Origin: Corbicula japonica
Lineage: Eukaryota > Mollusca > Bivalvia > Venerida > Cyrenidae
Assembly: GCA_038501625.1 (NCBI GenBank)
Contig: JAZAYU010000224.1
Coordinates: 310,001 to 374,000 of the forward strand
Direction: 5' to 3'
Length of the DNA stretch: 64,000 bases
Each line of letters begins with the position of its first letter. Positions within the stretch are counted from its first letter, which is position 1. Both the position numbers and the translations under genes were made by a program. Shown here in pieces: positions 35,690-47,330 of the stretch. Below the pieces are notes generated by a model, which was given only the letters and a program-made list of their open reading frames with translations, ran no database searches and had not been told where the DNA came from.

Positions 35690-36560
35690 TTGATAATTTA
35701 TACATACAAATAAAACAAAAATAACTGACAGTGTTAATGAATGAAAAAATATACAGTCAACACTGACAAAATCAGAGATTTTATCGACATGTCTATAAAA
35801 GTCGAATTACCAAAAGTTGCGCAATCCATAGGCACGTTTCCATAAAAAGCCTTTATCTGAGTAGAATGATATAAAACAACGGTTGATAAGTAACACGAGT
35901 CCTTTCTGAAGGTGCTTGGTGGCTGCTTTTTTGAAGGATCACAAAAATGGTTTGCATATCTAGAGTCCGTCCAATCCCTTTTATAGCTAAACGACAGATA
36001 GTAGTCCGATACATGTATTCATATAACCATAACATGTTTAATATCTTTTTAGTTTTGAGTTAGATTCCAATCATGGATTTCAGGTAAAGCCAATACTTCT
36101 AGTGAATCCAGTGCTTCTGTGATATCGTTCTAACAATCGTTCAAAAATGTCTCACACGTTCATGGCTTAAACAGAAAGTTTATTTTCACAAAGGAATTTT
36201 ATCTTTTATATGAATTACTAAATGAGATTTCATGTTTGCTTTCTGTGTAAACGACTTTCCGCATATTTTGCAGGAAAATGGCCGACTTCCGCTGTGTAAA
36301 ATCATATGCCTCTCCATGTTTGCTCTATTTGCGAATGTCCTCTGACACACGATGCATGTAGTATTCAGATTGTTTTTATTGCTCATACGTCCTGTAAAAG
36401 AAATAAAAAGTGTTAAATTCAATCCCAAGAAAGGGATATAATCATGCCCAATTTCTGTGAAGAACAAACTTTCTCCTCATAGAAATGTGTCCACAACAAG
36501 ATTTCAGATACCACATAAGCTAATCTACCGACAAAAACAAAGCTGTGCATACGACAATGT
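35690..36560. repeat. Segmental duplication, copy 1 (contains Z4)
   Basis: Matches 39980-40830 in direct orientation, including noncoding sequence on both sides of the exon, for example GTGTCCACAACAAGATTTCA followed by GATACCACATAAG. Identity is clearly lower in the flanks than in the finger codons. Confidence 0.8.
36186..36391 (-). CDS. Terminal zinc-finger exon Z4 (two C2H2 fingers)
   Basis: Minus strand; acceptor TTTCTTTTACAG before 36391, phase 1, 68 codons to TGA at 36186-36188. Finger 1: CIVC-x12-H-x3-H, contacts N/A/N/R. Finger 2: CKIC-x12-H-x3-H, contacts Q/A/N/S. The linker is SGSRPFS. AATAAA on the minus strand (36184-36179) follows the stop by one base, so a very short 3' UTR is possible. 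It is a close duplicate of Z5; both exon and flanks are copied. Confidence 0.9.
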
Positions 36561-36804
36561 ATAATGTGTATGTAACATTTACATTTACAATCTCTCATGC
36601 AGAGATTAGATCTGCATTGATTTAAATTCATTTAAGCAGACTTGTTTGTGTTCTACGAGTTCAACTGTTCCTCTTGTAAAACAAAATTAACATTTTCAAC
36701 AGCAGTCACATGTTTTATGTAAGAAAAGTACAAAAAGATTTCAGAATGAGAAACAATACAGCCATCATTACATGTACAGAAATTTCCTGATATATACAGC
36801 TTTA

Positions 36805-37374
36805 TATATACTGAACAAAAATAAAAAGTATCCACTTTTTATGCTTATATTCTCATTAACATATTTTCATTTAATCAGGAATGCTTTGAATAGTGTTTTG
36901 TTAGTTAATCTCAGTTGTTTTTAAGTTAAATTGTTTATGAATAAAAAATTCCACACCAAGACTTGAGGAACCGCCAATCGAATAACAATAAATCATGGAT
37001 TACAAACCACTACATATTCAATTGAAAGGGAGGTAATTGAAATGGTTGGAATTTCTAGCGTTGTTTTTCGAGGACCAGTTATGTTTTTGATGAATATTTT
37101 GTGATTTTATTTATCCACAAGAGGTAGAGAAAGTGATTGAATTCAAATAAATGTGAATATTTCAAAGAATCGCTGACATTTTACTGAAACACTTGTTATA
37201 ACAAAGGGAAAGATAACCAAGTTGTGGCTGCAGATTTTCAAGAATACTTTATCCCTTTGCAATGAATCAGAAAAGCAACTTTGTACACATATAGAATTTG
37301 GAGTTTTCGTTTTCAAATTTTACAAAAATTAAAATAGGAAAGTGGATACTTTTTATTTTTGTTGAGTATATATA
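36805..37374. mobile_element. 570-bp MITE with about 34-bp terminal inverted repeats
   Basis: Left end TATATACTGAACAAAAATAA then AAGTATCCACTTT; right end is the near-complement AAAGTGGATACTTTTTATTT then TTGTTGAGTATATA. Flanking TA-rich sequence is compatible with TA target duplication of Tc1/mariner-type elements. No transposase frame. Confidence 0.75.
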
Positions 37375-37949
37375 ACTGTCAATTATTGAATTATTTGATC
37401 GACAGACAGTTCACATATATCACTCAGATACATACATACAATGACTACAACATGGACTGATGCTCAGTGTTGTAACGACAAGATACGACGGTATTTATGG
37501 CATTATTTTTCAGATTTTGATCAAAACGATAAGAGACACGTATATATACTTAGAGGAGTGCAACAACCTCATATCTGTACAAAAATAATGTCTACAGAAC
37601 AACTACAAGTTGCCTAAGTGAATTAATTATAACCCGACTTCGGACAGTAAAAACAACTTGAGTTATCACTTAAGGTGATTAATATACCCGAAATACTTCT
37701 TTGTCAGAAATAATGTTTGTATTTTTTCACATAACAGTGAATTAAATATTCAGAAAAACCTGATTTGTATGAAGTTAGAAATGTTTATTTGGTTGTTAAC
37801 TGTAAAAAGAAGTTAATGTATAAAACCTCTAGAGCAAAGACATAGACCTTAGCAGCTCAACAGGTCAATGACAAGCAGCAAGAACAATGATCTCTGATAA
37901 ACACATCTTAATATATATTATCTTAAGACCAGGAATGAATATAGTAATT

Positions 37950-38360
37950 CTAACAGTGATATTCTCACTTTGATATGTTCTTTGAGATTGGTACCTAGCG
38001 TTTGCCCACGACACTGTCTCACTGACGTTAACACGCATGCCAATGACAAACAACATTGCTCATTCCATGTAAAAGTAATGGCCGGACAACAACTAAAATT
38101 ATCTTTAGCCCCCAACTTGACCTTTGAGATGAACACCTATTGTTTCAGCGCGACACTACGTCTCGTTGCGCTTATTTTTATGCATAAAAAACATGATTGC
38201 TCGATACACGTCGAAGTATCGGGCTTGAAATGGGATTCAGGGGTTATCGCGCGACACTCCGTCTCACTAAGTTTACCATTCATGCCAAAAATAAACAAGA
38301 TTGCTCAATGCATGTCAAAGTTTTGGTCAAACCCTCACGAACGGATGAGCGCATAGACGC
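37950..38360 (+). repeat. Degenerate tandem element, about 130-150-bp units
   Basis: Units share GCGACACTnCGTCTCACT, CATGCCAAnnATAAACA and GATTGCTCnATnCATGTnAA. The right end has a GAACGGATGAGCGCATAGAC, AAGGACG segment like other pearl-like ends. Open frames across it are repeat artefacts. Confidence 0.6.
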
Positions 38361-38628
38361 AAGGACGCATAGACTAAATTCACAGATACAGCGAGCAATA
38401 AACTTCAGAAAAATAAAGAAAACTCAAATTGTAGACGGATGATAACTAAGCATTTAGATGGATATTTAATATCTTTTTGGTGACCTATCTTTTGAATGTT
38501 TCACCTTTTAAAATTTTCAATGGTGTTTAGAAGTACCATGAAAAATGACATTGTTTTGCCATTTTGTAAATAAAATCTCCTTAAGGCATGGATGAGAAAT
38601 TGCAATTCAAAATTTTATATTTGGATTA

Positions 38629-39648
38629 AAGGTATTGCTCCGTTTGTCATTGCTTAGTCATAGACAAAAAAAAGAGAAAAAAATATCAAAATCTCTCAAA
38701 CGGCACAAAGCTGCTCAATGAAACTTTACACAAACAAATGTTATTCATATATGTTTAATTTACATATGCTAAGAAAAGTTGGAACAGGAAAGAAAAATAG
38801 TTAGACCTAAAAATCGCTAAAATTTCATTTGCAATTAATTATAAAATCTAATAAACAATAAACATCAATTTAAATGTTTTCATGAGAAATGAGCTACTGA
38901 CAACGATATCTAAAATACTTCGGTCTAACAAATGTATACAATGTGAGTTATTTGTAAAAGAGTGTTTGACCTTCAATGTCCTGGTCGCGAAAATGGATGA
39001 CCAAACATTTGTTTGTTTGTTTCGGGTTTAACGCCTGGTTTCAACAGCTAGGTTATATCCCGGCGGTCAGTCCACCTAACCGGTGTTCCTGGGTCTCCAA
39101 CCAGTACTAACCAATTTCTCCGCAAGCGACTGACTGCTTCCTCACTTGAATCAGAGGTGAGGGACAAATGACTCTCAGACGCAATGTCCGAGTTCAATTG
39201 TTACGGAGAAATTTTTTCCCGCCTCGGCTGGGGATCGAACTCACGACCCCTGGATTGACAGTCCGATGCTCTACCAACTGAGCTAGCCGGGCGGGGCTAT
39301 GACCAAACATAAAAGAAGTCGATTTCTCTCTTCATTATTGAAAGTTCTTTTCAAGGACCTAAGATATTGTGGTCAGTATCATTTCACACATGTTGGCATT
39401 TAAATTTTTGTTTTGTGTTGCTTCGTTTTTTTGTGATAAATTGCAACTAGAATTTTAGGGATTTTGAGGGTCTAACTATTTTTCGTTACTGTTATAACTT
39501 TTCTAAACGTATGTAAAATAAAGTTAAACACTTATATCATTGATTTGTGTAGTTTGATGGAACTGCATCGTGCCATTTGAGAGATTTTGGTATTTTTCGT
39601 TTTTGTCTATGACATAGCAATGACGAATGGAGCAATACCTTAATCAGT
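38629..39648. mobile_element. Long-arm foldback element interrupted by a SINE
   Basis: Left arm about 38629-38950 and right arm about 39370-39648 are inverted, for example CAAAATCTCTCAAACGGCAC against GTGCCATTTGAGAGATTTTG. The outer arm end is repeated again at 62909-63002. The SINE at 39009-39298 sits between the arms. Confidence 0.75.
39009..39298 (-). mobile_element. tRNA-derived SINE with 12-bp target-site duplication
   Basis: On the minus strand the head reads GGCTAGCTCAGTTGGTAGAG (A box) and GAGTTCGATCCC (B box), with an anticodon-loop position reading GTC. The tail ends in a conserved GCGTTAAACCCGAAACAAAC stretch with AAAC repeats, as in molluscan tRNA-SINEs. Direct repeats ATGACCAAACAT flank it at 38997-39008 and 39299-39310. 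Confidence 0.9.
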
Positions 39649-39979
39649 GTATCGAAACAAGGACTTAAAAGCTATTTCAAGAAAGTTTGCAGCCAGAGCC
39701 TAATGTTGCAATGAATTCGTTTTAACATCCTCAATTAAGCCGTCATGAAACATATGTCTTTGTAAGTATTGTGTTTATTATTTCATGCTTTTCTTACTAG
39801 ACATTCCTAAGATTATTAGGCGTTTTCTTTTTGCGATTTGGTTCTTCTTTTTAGTCAAAATTCTATTTTCATTTTAAACCAGCATTCTTCATGTACATTT
39901 ATTTACGAGATGATGTCCTATCTAATCAAGGAAAGATGATAACTTCTGCAAGACAAACTCCCAAAGTGGGGTCCTGATT

Positions 39980-40830
39980 ATTTTTATATACATATAAAAC
40001 AAAAACTAAAAAACAAACTGACGTTATGATAATGAATAAAAACGATATATACAAAATAAGAGATTTTTAAACCAAGTCCACTTTCGTCAAATAACAAACA
40101 GCACAAAATCCAAGACATCATTTTAAAAGCCTCCTTGTGAACAAAACTGTTAAACAACATTTGAACAAGTTACTCGTTGATGGAGATCAAGTGTTTTATA
40201 TCAAATAATATTCCGATACTTTTATCAATATAACAATCACATGTTTTATTATCTATAGGTTATAAAATGTTGTCTAAAATCAGGTCGATTCCAATCACGA
40301 TTTTTATGTAAGGACACGGTTACCAGCTGCAACACTTAAGTTTGGAGACACATAGTTCTAATATCTGTATCCGGTGCTACTGCGGTATCGGAAGAGTAAA
40401 CTATCAGACATGTCAGAGACGTAAATGGCTTACACAGAACGTTTATTTTAACATCTGAATTTTATCTTTCATATGAATTACTGAATGGGATTTCATGTGT
40501 GCTTTCTGTGTAAACGACTTTCCGCATATTTTGCAGGAAAATGGCCGACTTCCGGTGTGTAAAATCATATGCCTTTCCATGTTTGCTCTACTTGCGAATG
40601 TCCTCTGACACACGATGCATGTATTCTGCCCAATGCTTGTGTTATTCATACACCCTGCAACAGAAATAAAAAAGTGGTAAATCCAATCCCATGAAAGGGG
40701 TGTAATCATGCTCAAAATTGGTGAAGGAGAAACATATATCTTGACAAGTAAAAGTGTCCACAACAAGATTTCAGATACCACATAAGTGAATCAACTGATA
40801 AAACAAATATGTGCATGTGGCAACGTATAT
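39980..40830. repeat. Segmental duplication, copy 2 (contains Z5)
   Basis: Direct partner of 35690-36560. Both exon and intron flanks match, showing that duplication of genomic DNA rather than retroposition made Z4 and Z5. Confidence 0.8.
40443..40654 (-). CDS. Terminal zinc-finger exon Z5 (two C2H2 fingers, duplicate of Z4)
   Basis: Minus strand; acceptor TTTCTGTTGCAG before 40654, phase 1, 70 codons to TAA at 40443-40445. Finger 1: CIVC-x12-H-x3-H, contacts S/A/N/R. Finger 2: CKIC-x12-H-x3-H, contacts Q/A/H/S. The linker is TGSRPFS. It differs from Z4 at only five positions from the first finger Cys to the KDKI after finger 2, and two of these are DNA-contact positions. The minus-strand AATAAA at 40447-40442 overlaps the stop codon. 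Confidence 0.9.
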
Positions 40831-42801
40831 ACTTTATATGTGAATTTAAATTAACGATCACTCTGGCCCCCATATGCAGAGATTGGATCTGACCACCTAT
40901 ATCAGAACAGATTGTAATTCTTTACAGTAGTCTATTTTCAAATGTTGTTTACGTTCTACGAATCTAACTTTTAGTCTTGCAACAGATACTTCACATTTTC
41001 ATCAGCAGTAATTAGGTGCTATGAATGTGATATCTGCAAACGTTACGTATATATAACAATTATTTTCATGTAAGAAAAGGCGAAATCAATACCGTCACGT
41101 GAACGGCAATTTCCTAAAACACTGACCGTTCCAACACGGTTAAATGGTTCTCTTTTTCGTTAATTGTTTGTGGCGTCTTTTTTTAATTTGACATACTGAA
41201 AAACAAGCTTCTTTTCCTCTTTTCACTGCGTGGGGAGGCTGTGTTTTGTGAGTGTGGCGATTCCTGATATGCATACATGTATTTCACCTCCCTCCCCCCT
41301 AAAACATGTACAGCCAAAATGGCAAATATTAAACATTTTCAAGCATGACCAGCTTACAATAAACATACATATATAAAAGGACTACAACATTGACTACCCT
41401 TTGACAATATTTGCCAGACAAGTTAATGTAAAATACTGTATTTATAGCACTCATGTTTAGATCTGAACTTTAAAATCGGTAATGGATACAAATATACATG
41501 AATATCAATAATGCAACCACCTCACAGTTGTTCCATCATAATCTCTAGAGAACAATTACAAGTTGCCTTGGTGAACTAATTATACACTGCCTTTGAACAG
41601 TTTTAACAGTTTTACACGCATCAAAAATTGTCTAAGAAAGTGGGTCTATATAAAAACAGAAGTCTGATTAACATATCAGCAACTTTATGATGGCAGAAAA
41701 AAAGCCTGACTGATCACCAAAGACAATTTATTTATGGGTTAAACACTGTGCATGCATAGAGCTGTACCTCCATGTAATAAAGGTGTAAACTGGAAATATG
41801 AAATTGATTTGTGCGTGCTTTTAGTAAATTCAGTCGCCATAAAGCAACGGTTGAAAAAAATCTTGTTACAAAATGACGTAAATATTAAACTGCCATTGCA
41901 ATTTGAGTAAATCTGGGTATCGGTAACAGTACAGATGCAGTTTGTTTCTTCCGAGACATTCAATCTGAACGAATCTTGAAAATGAAACCATAGAACAGAA
42001 TGGATATCAAATTTATTGCTATCAATGAATATCAAATTCATTGTTATCCATTGTCCAGAGTATACAAAACATAAGTCTTGTATAGATAACAAATCCTATT
42101 TTAATTTTGAACAGTATTATTATGACACATAAAATATTCAGTTTCAGACAATCAACAAAATAGAAGTCACTCATTTTGTGACCTCAGTCATGATCGAAAC
42201 AAAGGATAAAATGTACATATTTCAACATAAGTGAATTTTTACTAAGACGCTAATTTGTGATAAGCTATCAGTGCAAATACAGCAAGACAAATACTATCCA
42301 TGGAACACTAATCTTTGATAAGCAGGACTAGTGCCTCGTTGCTATATTCCATGGTTTGTATAATCCAGTATTACGATACAGTGCAACAACTGTTAACTAT
42401 ATAGAGAACAAAAGTTCGGAGGAGAAAATTGTTTTGTTGTTGTTTTAGCGGACATAAATGTAGGTGATAAACTATGAAAGATTTTGTCTGTAATCGCCAC
42501 TATTTCATTTAAACTGTCTACGCTCTACATTACTTCTGCTTCATATCAGTCCGATTACATAGCAACATAATGGATTTGAACGTGCAAAGGATGACTTAAA
42601 ATCCAACGCTTTACTCTACTCATAACTCTAAACATTTATGAAATACTGATTGGAGAGTTCTGCCTGTAATATAACGTTTTCTTCTGAGATTTGACAGTTA
42701 TTTGCATTATACTGCGCTATTTCAATGAAAGCATAAAGTTTTTTTTATATTCAAGTCAGTTCTGTTCGACCCCATGTAACAATAAAGTAGCATGTACAAC
42801 T
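40655..42801. other. Intron between Z6 and Z5
   Basis: Includes an inverted dispersed-repeat copy at 41130-41285. The minus-strand open frame at 42092-41739 has no finger motif, no splice context and no recognisable family; I do not call it a gene. Nothing else is recognised. Confidence 0.4.
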
Positions 42802-43058
42802 CTATTGCAACATGCCCTTGTAATGCACTACCATGTGTGATTTTACACTTTCCTTCTGATTAAAGCTCTTGTGGCAAATTTCACACTGATAAGGCTTTAT
42901 TCCCAAATGAATCAATTTATGACGTTCAACTTTTGCTCGACACTGAAAGACTTTTCCACACACTTCACACTGATTCTTTATGCTGGGACCAGGCTCTGAA
43001 TTTTTGGTGCCGTGACCAGGATCTGAAGTATGTGCATAATCGATGGCTTGGTACGCGC
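42802..43058 (-). CDS. Terminal zinc-finger exon Z6 (two C2H2 fingers with longer lead)
   Basis: Minus strand; acceptor TCTTTTTCTTACAG before 43058, phase 1, 85 codons to TAG at 42802-42804. A Gly/Pro/Ser-rich lead of about 30 residues (with GHGTKNSEPGPS) precedes the fingers. Finger 1: CEVC-x12-H-x3-H, contacts C/A/K/R. Finger 2: CEIC-x12-H-x3-H, contacts Q/E/S/S. The linker is LGIKPYQ. No ATG-initiated frame covers it, so ORF-based searches miss this exon. Confidence 0.88.
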
Positions 43059-46000
43059 CTGTAAGAAAAAGACGTATTTGATTAAGTACAGTGACGAAAC
43101 CAAGTTTAAATCTATTAACTTATTACTGTTGTTATGTTTGACACACGATATAATAAATATCCCAAAAACAATACATTAATTCCAATAGATGAAAAGGGAA
43201 CTTTGAAAGCCATCGAACAAGACAATTATGAAAATATTGCAGGCTCGGTTTGATTGAGCCTGTTCATGGACAGTAATGGAAATGCATATTACTGCCCACG
43301 CCGCCTAGCCCTGGGTTGAGCGCAATTCAATATTTACAACAGAAATCACTGAATACAGTATACAGTAGTTACTTGCCGCAAGCGATCCAAATTGACCTGC
43401 ACTTCCAATTCAACTATAACATTGTATCGAATTCAGGGGTATTGTTATCAGCTAGAAGACTCGTTTCAGTATGGTCTAGTAGTGGGGTTTCTTTCTTCAG
43501 TTTCTATTGAAAATGTACATATAATGTTACAACCTAATCAATGACCACCAAGAAGTTATATTATTGCTTAAACAGTGTTGTGTATATGATTATTGATTGT
43601 CATCTATTAGTTTAAAGATCATGCGACAGGACAACCACGTTTTAAGTTTATGTTATATTAAATTTTTATCTATTTTTGACAATTTTCAAGTTTAGAAAAT
43701 CATAAGTTTGTTTGTTAATTAGTTCAAAGACTGTCTTGTAGCAAACAATCGTCTAGCTGTGCAAGCTATATAATAACAATTATTATCTTACAATCTTTTA
43801 TACACTCGAAATTCATTCAATTGTAACTGGGTTTTTTTTGTATTTCAACCAACATCCAAAGCCATGATAACAACCAACATCCAAAGCCATGATAACAGCC
43901 AAACTGTGTTATCTTAACATGAAGCTTTGTCGAATAAGCAAAAAACAGCCTTAAATTTCGCCATGTTTAAAACTAGCAGTCAAGATATCACTTCAGGGTA
44001 GCGATTTCACGACCGTGTTACAATTACAGAAATTATTTATGTAACAGCTGAATATGAAGAGTTTAAATGTTTAGCTACTCAAGTTGGGTTTTTTCTATTG
44101 GAGTTAAAATGAAAGTAAACCGAATGCCAAGACATGAAAATGAGAAAAAGGCTTTGAAAATCACATCACACTGTGGTTTAACAGTCAAATATCAAGGTCA
44201 CATAACCTTCTATAAAAATTAATTTGCGAACATGTGAACAGACACCAAACTTTGTTAATAGATTGTCCTTGGTAATAAGATGACCCATATTGATAATGTG
44301 ATTGAATTTCAAAAACCAAGGTCACAGTGACATTCAACAACTTATGTGGCCTAGTCACCAAAAATAATAATACAGATTGCTTATAGATGAAACCTTTTAT
44401 TTTGACTTCGAATGGTTAAAGGTCAAGTTAACAACGACTTTAATTGAACCTTGTATCAGGACGCTTTAAACTCACATACCTTTAAATATTGATTATTGAT
44501 TACCCTTATTGACTTCAGGATCAAAAGACCAAAAGTTAAGGCCACACTTACGTTTAAATGACAAATTAATGGTTTAAGATCATTATTTGTTGAATGGTTC
44601 GACATACAGTAACACAATTTAGTATATTTACAACTTGCTGAGTCTGTTGGATGTGGCCATTCCTGATATGCATATTTCACTTATTTGCATGTACAGTGTG
44701 AATACTTTGAACTAAGATGAACACTTTAAATTTTAAGGTCAATGTCACAATGACCTTTGAAAGAAATAACTATAGAACAGTTTGAGGATCACCATTGCTG
44801 CTCAATTAAAACTGCAAATTTATTTTAGTACATTAATTTTCAAATCATGTTCCAAGTAAGACTACACTTAAATCAGTTAATCTATACTTTTCACTTGATA
44901 TTTTACATATCTCAAATATGCCTTCGGTCTGTTGGGAAATTCTATTCTCATCCTTTTACACTTCTCAACATTTTTCCTTTAAAATCATCTTGAGAGAAAA
45001 ATTGTGGTATCATAGATATTTTATGGCCGTTGGAACAGTTACTATGACAACAGAGTAAATTACGGCACTTCTTTTTCAGCAACATGTGACAAAACATTGA
45101 TGTAACGTCGAAAATTCAGCAAGGTCCAATAAATTGAGCATAGTCTAATAAGCGTTGGACAGAATAATTTTCTTCCAAAGGAATCAATCCAAAGAAAGAA
45201 ACACTTTCATCACAACAAAGTGCAAGACAAGTGTAAATATAAATACATGTATGTGAGTTTTGTGCATAATAAATCATTCTTAATAGAAACTTGGAAGGTT
45301 ATCAATGTTGGTTGCTCACTGTTTAATAAAGAAAGTTTAAATTATTACAAGTGCCTTTCCATATTTTTGGAAATACTGATTCCTGTATAAAACATCCAAC
45401 AAGACAATGTTACAGACAAAAGCAGTTAAAAGTACATGTAGCTTTATTCTCATACATAACATATAATACAAGACATTTTTGTTTAAAATCAATACATGTT
45501 GTTTCATTCATGCAAGTTATATGCTGATATTTACAATAGAATCAATACAATTAAACATAACCCTTTACTCAATGAGATAAAGGTGACAATGGGGGACCAG
45601 TATAGATCCAGATCAGCCGGCACATCTGAGCAAACAGATCGGAATCTACACTACTCATTTTAATATCAATGAGGTTATTTCTGATTAAGAAGCAAACAGT
45701 GAAGATCCAGATGGCAAGGCTGATCTTGATCTACTCTGGGTTGAAGGTTATAAAGCTGAGTTTGGAAACCAGTCTCAAATCTCAAGCATCTGATTGGCTG
45801 AAATGGCGACCAGTCGCCATTTCAGCCAATCAGATGCTTGAGATTTGAGACTGGTTTCCATGCTCAGCTTTATAACCTTGAGCACTGGTTGCACATATGA
45901 TACAAGGTGGATCCATGAAGAAAGGCATTTACAAAAATGTCCATGAGGTTATCATTGATGATACTTCAATATCAATTTATCTAAAGAATTAAAAGATATT

Positions 46001-46257
46001 CATACACATAGGTAATATGAATATATTATGACTTTCTATTCATTCATAAAGCCTCATGATTAGATGTTGCAACTTCTTTGTAGGCACTCATTAATGCCTT
46101 AGCATACAGCTTTCCTTCTGTCTGCTTGCATGCAAACAAATGTATCATAAGTTCTTCTTGTGAATGTTCAGGAGAGGTGCTTACAAACTTCCCATAAAAT
46201 GTCACAAAATTTCCTGTCTCTGCCAGTCCTCTATGTTAAATAAGTGGACTCCTGTTT
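43059..46257. other. Intron between Z7 and Z6
   Basis: A dispersed repeat with a GGCTCGGTTTGATTGAGCCT palindromic core at 43200-43330; weak pearl-like tandem wording (CAAGGTCACAGTGACATTCA) at about 44150-44800; an inverted dispersed-repeat end near 44640-44690; a palindromic MITE piece at 45559-45735; and hairpin MITE copy J at 45740-45885. No coding exon identified. Confidence 0.5.
45740..45885. mobile_element. CCAAT-hairpin MITE copy J (full length)
   Basis: Same centre and arms as copies F and H, with GCGACCAGTCGC in the middle. It is the only full copy in the right half of the window and abuts a palindromic MITE fragment. Confidence 0.9.
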
Positions 46258-46625
46258 TCATTCTGCTTCATGAGAAACGACCTGGCGTTTACTTAAGTGC
46301 ACCATCATATGTTGCATGAAGTTTGACTTGTTTAGAAAGACTTTAGAACACACAACACACTTCTGGGCAACAGAATGTTTCTTCTGTTTATGCACAGAAA
46401 ACTCACTTGCTGTCATGAAAAACCTGGAGCATATTGAGCACCTAAACCTGTAGCGATCGTCATGTTTTTTGACATGCCTGACAATGTTCCCCTTGTACTT
46501 GATGATTATACCACACACATTGCATTCATACTGTGTCGGAGATTTCTTCTTGTACAACTCACTGAATGTCTCCATGTCGTCCTCTGTACTGCAATGGTTT
46601 GTTTCTGTTTCTGCCTCTTCTATGG
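46258..46625 (-). CDS. Terminal zinc-finger exon Z7 (three C2H2 fingers)
   Basis: Minus strand; acceptor TGTTTTGTTACAG before 46625, phase 1, 122 codons to TGA or TAA-type stop at 46258-46260. An acidic lead (AIEEAETETNH onward, about 35 residues) precedes finger 1 CNVC-x12-H-x3-H, finger 2 CSIC-x12-H-x4-H, and finger 3 CVVC-x12-H-x3-H. The last finger, with NKSNFMQH, resembles the second finger of the two-finger exons. Linkers are not TGEKP-like. Confidence 0.88.
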
Positions 46626-47330
46626 CTGTAACAAAACAGAAATCACTATATATGATACGCATATTTCACTTTTTTATATGAGATAAACAGACTAACTAAG
46701 ACAAGAAGCAGGGAATGGCTTAGAGGTGGACTCGGGTGAAAAAATTCCTAGATTTTCCCTATACTGAGCCAAAAAAGCTGAAAACTTCCAAAACTTCTCC
46801 CTAAAATTGGAAAAAAAACTTCTCTGTTCTCGCAGCCTATGCTGATTCCTGAGAAGACACAACAATGCGACAAAACCTGGTTTACTGTTGAAATTTATAG
46901 TGAAAAGGGCGAATAACAATGATAAAATACAGTAAATAGTTACAAAAGTTGGTTCTGAAAATTTGCTATCATGATGTCAGACAACTATTGGTAAGTTTCA
47001 AAGCTCCATCTTGAATGAGTATTAAAAAAAACCCAAAAAGTGAACTTAAACAAAAAACTTAATGAAATGTTGCTACCCAACTGCCTGTCCATATCCTTAT
47101 CTAATAACCGGGTTTACCACAGAACATCTGGTTAAATATACCATAAGAAAACCAGAAAAGGACTGTACAAGAGAAAATATTACCAAGTCAAGTGTAACAC
47201 AAAACACATAAATATGATAAAGTGCAGAGAGTTTTTCAGTTATTTATTTCGAAGGTTTGAGACAAACACTCAATGAACAATTTAATTACGTGGATTACAC
47301 AACTGAACCTAATTATGTACAAACTATACT

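Larger units (their letters stand above)
30961..36185. other. Intron between Z4 and Z3
   Basis: Dispersed-repeat pieces at 31785-31960; an AG microsatellite at 33519-33598 inside a dispersed repeat (33470-33690); a pearl-like tandem element at 34129-35106; the left part of a segmental duplication from about 35690. No gene seen in 31000-33450. Confidence 0.5.
36392..40442. other. Intron between Z5 and Z4
   Basis: Contains a 570-bp MITE at 36805-37374, a degenerate tandem element at about 37950-38360, and a foldback with a SINE inside at 38629-39648. No coding exon was identified; 37380-37940 holds nothing recognised. Confidence 0.5.

Noticed and set aside
39225..39298. tRNA gene with GTC anticodon on the minus strand
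   Set aside because: It is the head of a SINE with a typical tail and a 12-bp target-site duplication.
41739..42092. 117-residue minus-strand ORF
   Set aside because: No finger motif, no recognisable family, and no acceptor in the phase used by the array; probably chance.
46692..46919. 75-residue minus-strand ORF with an NFREKFWKF-like stretch
   Set aside because: Short, low complexity, no splice logic; likely a repeat fragment.
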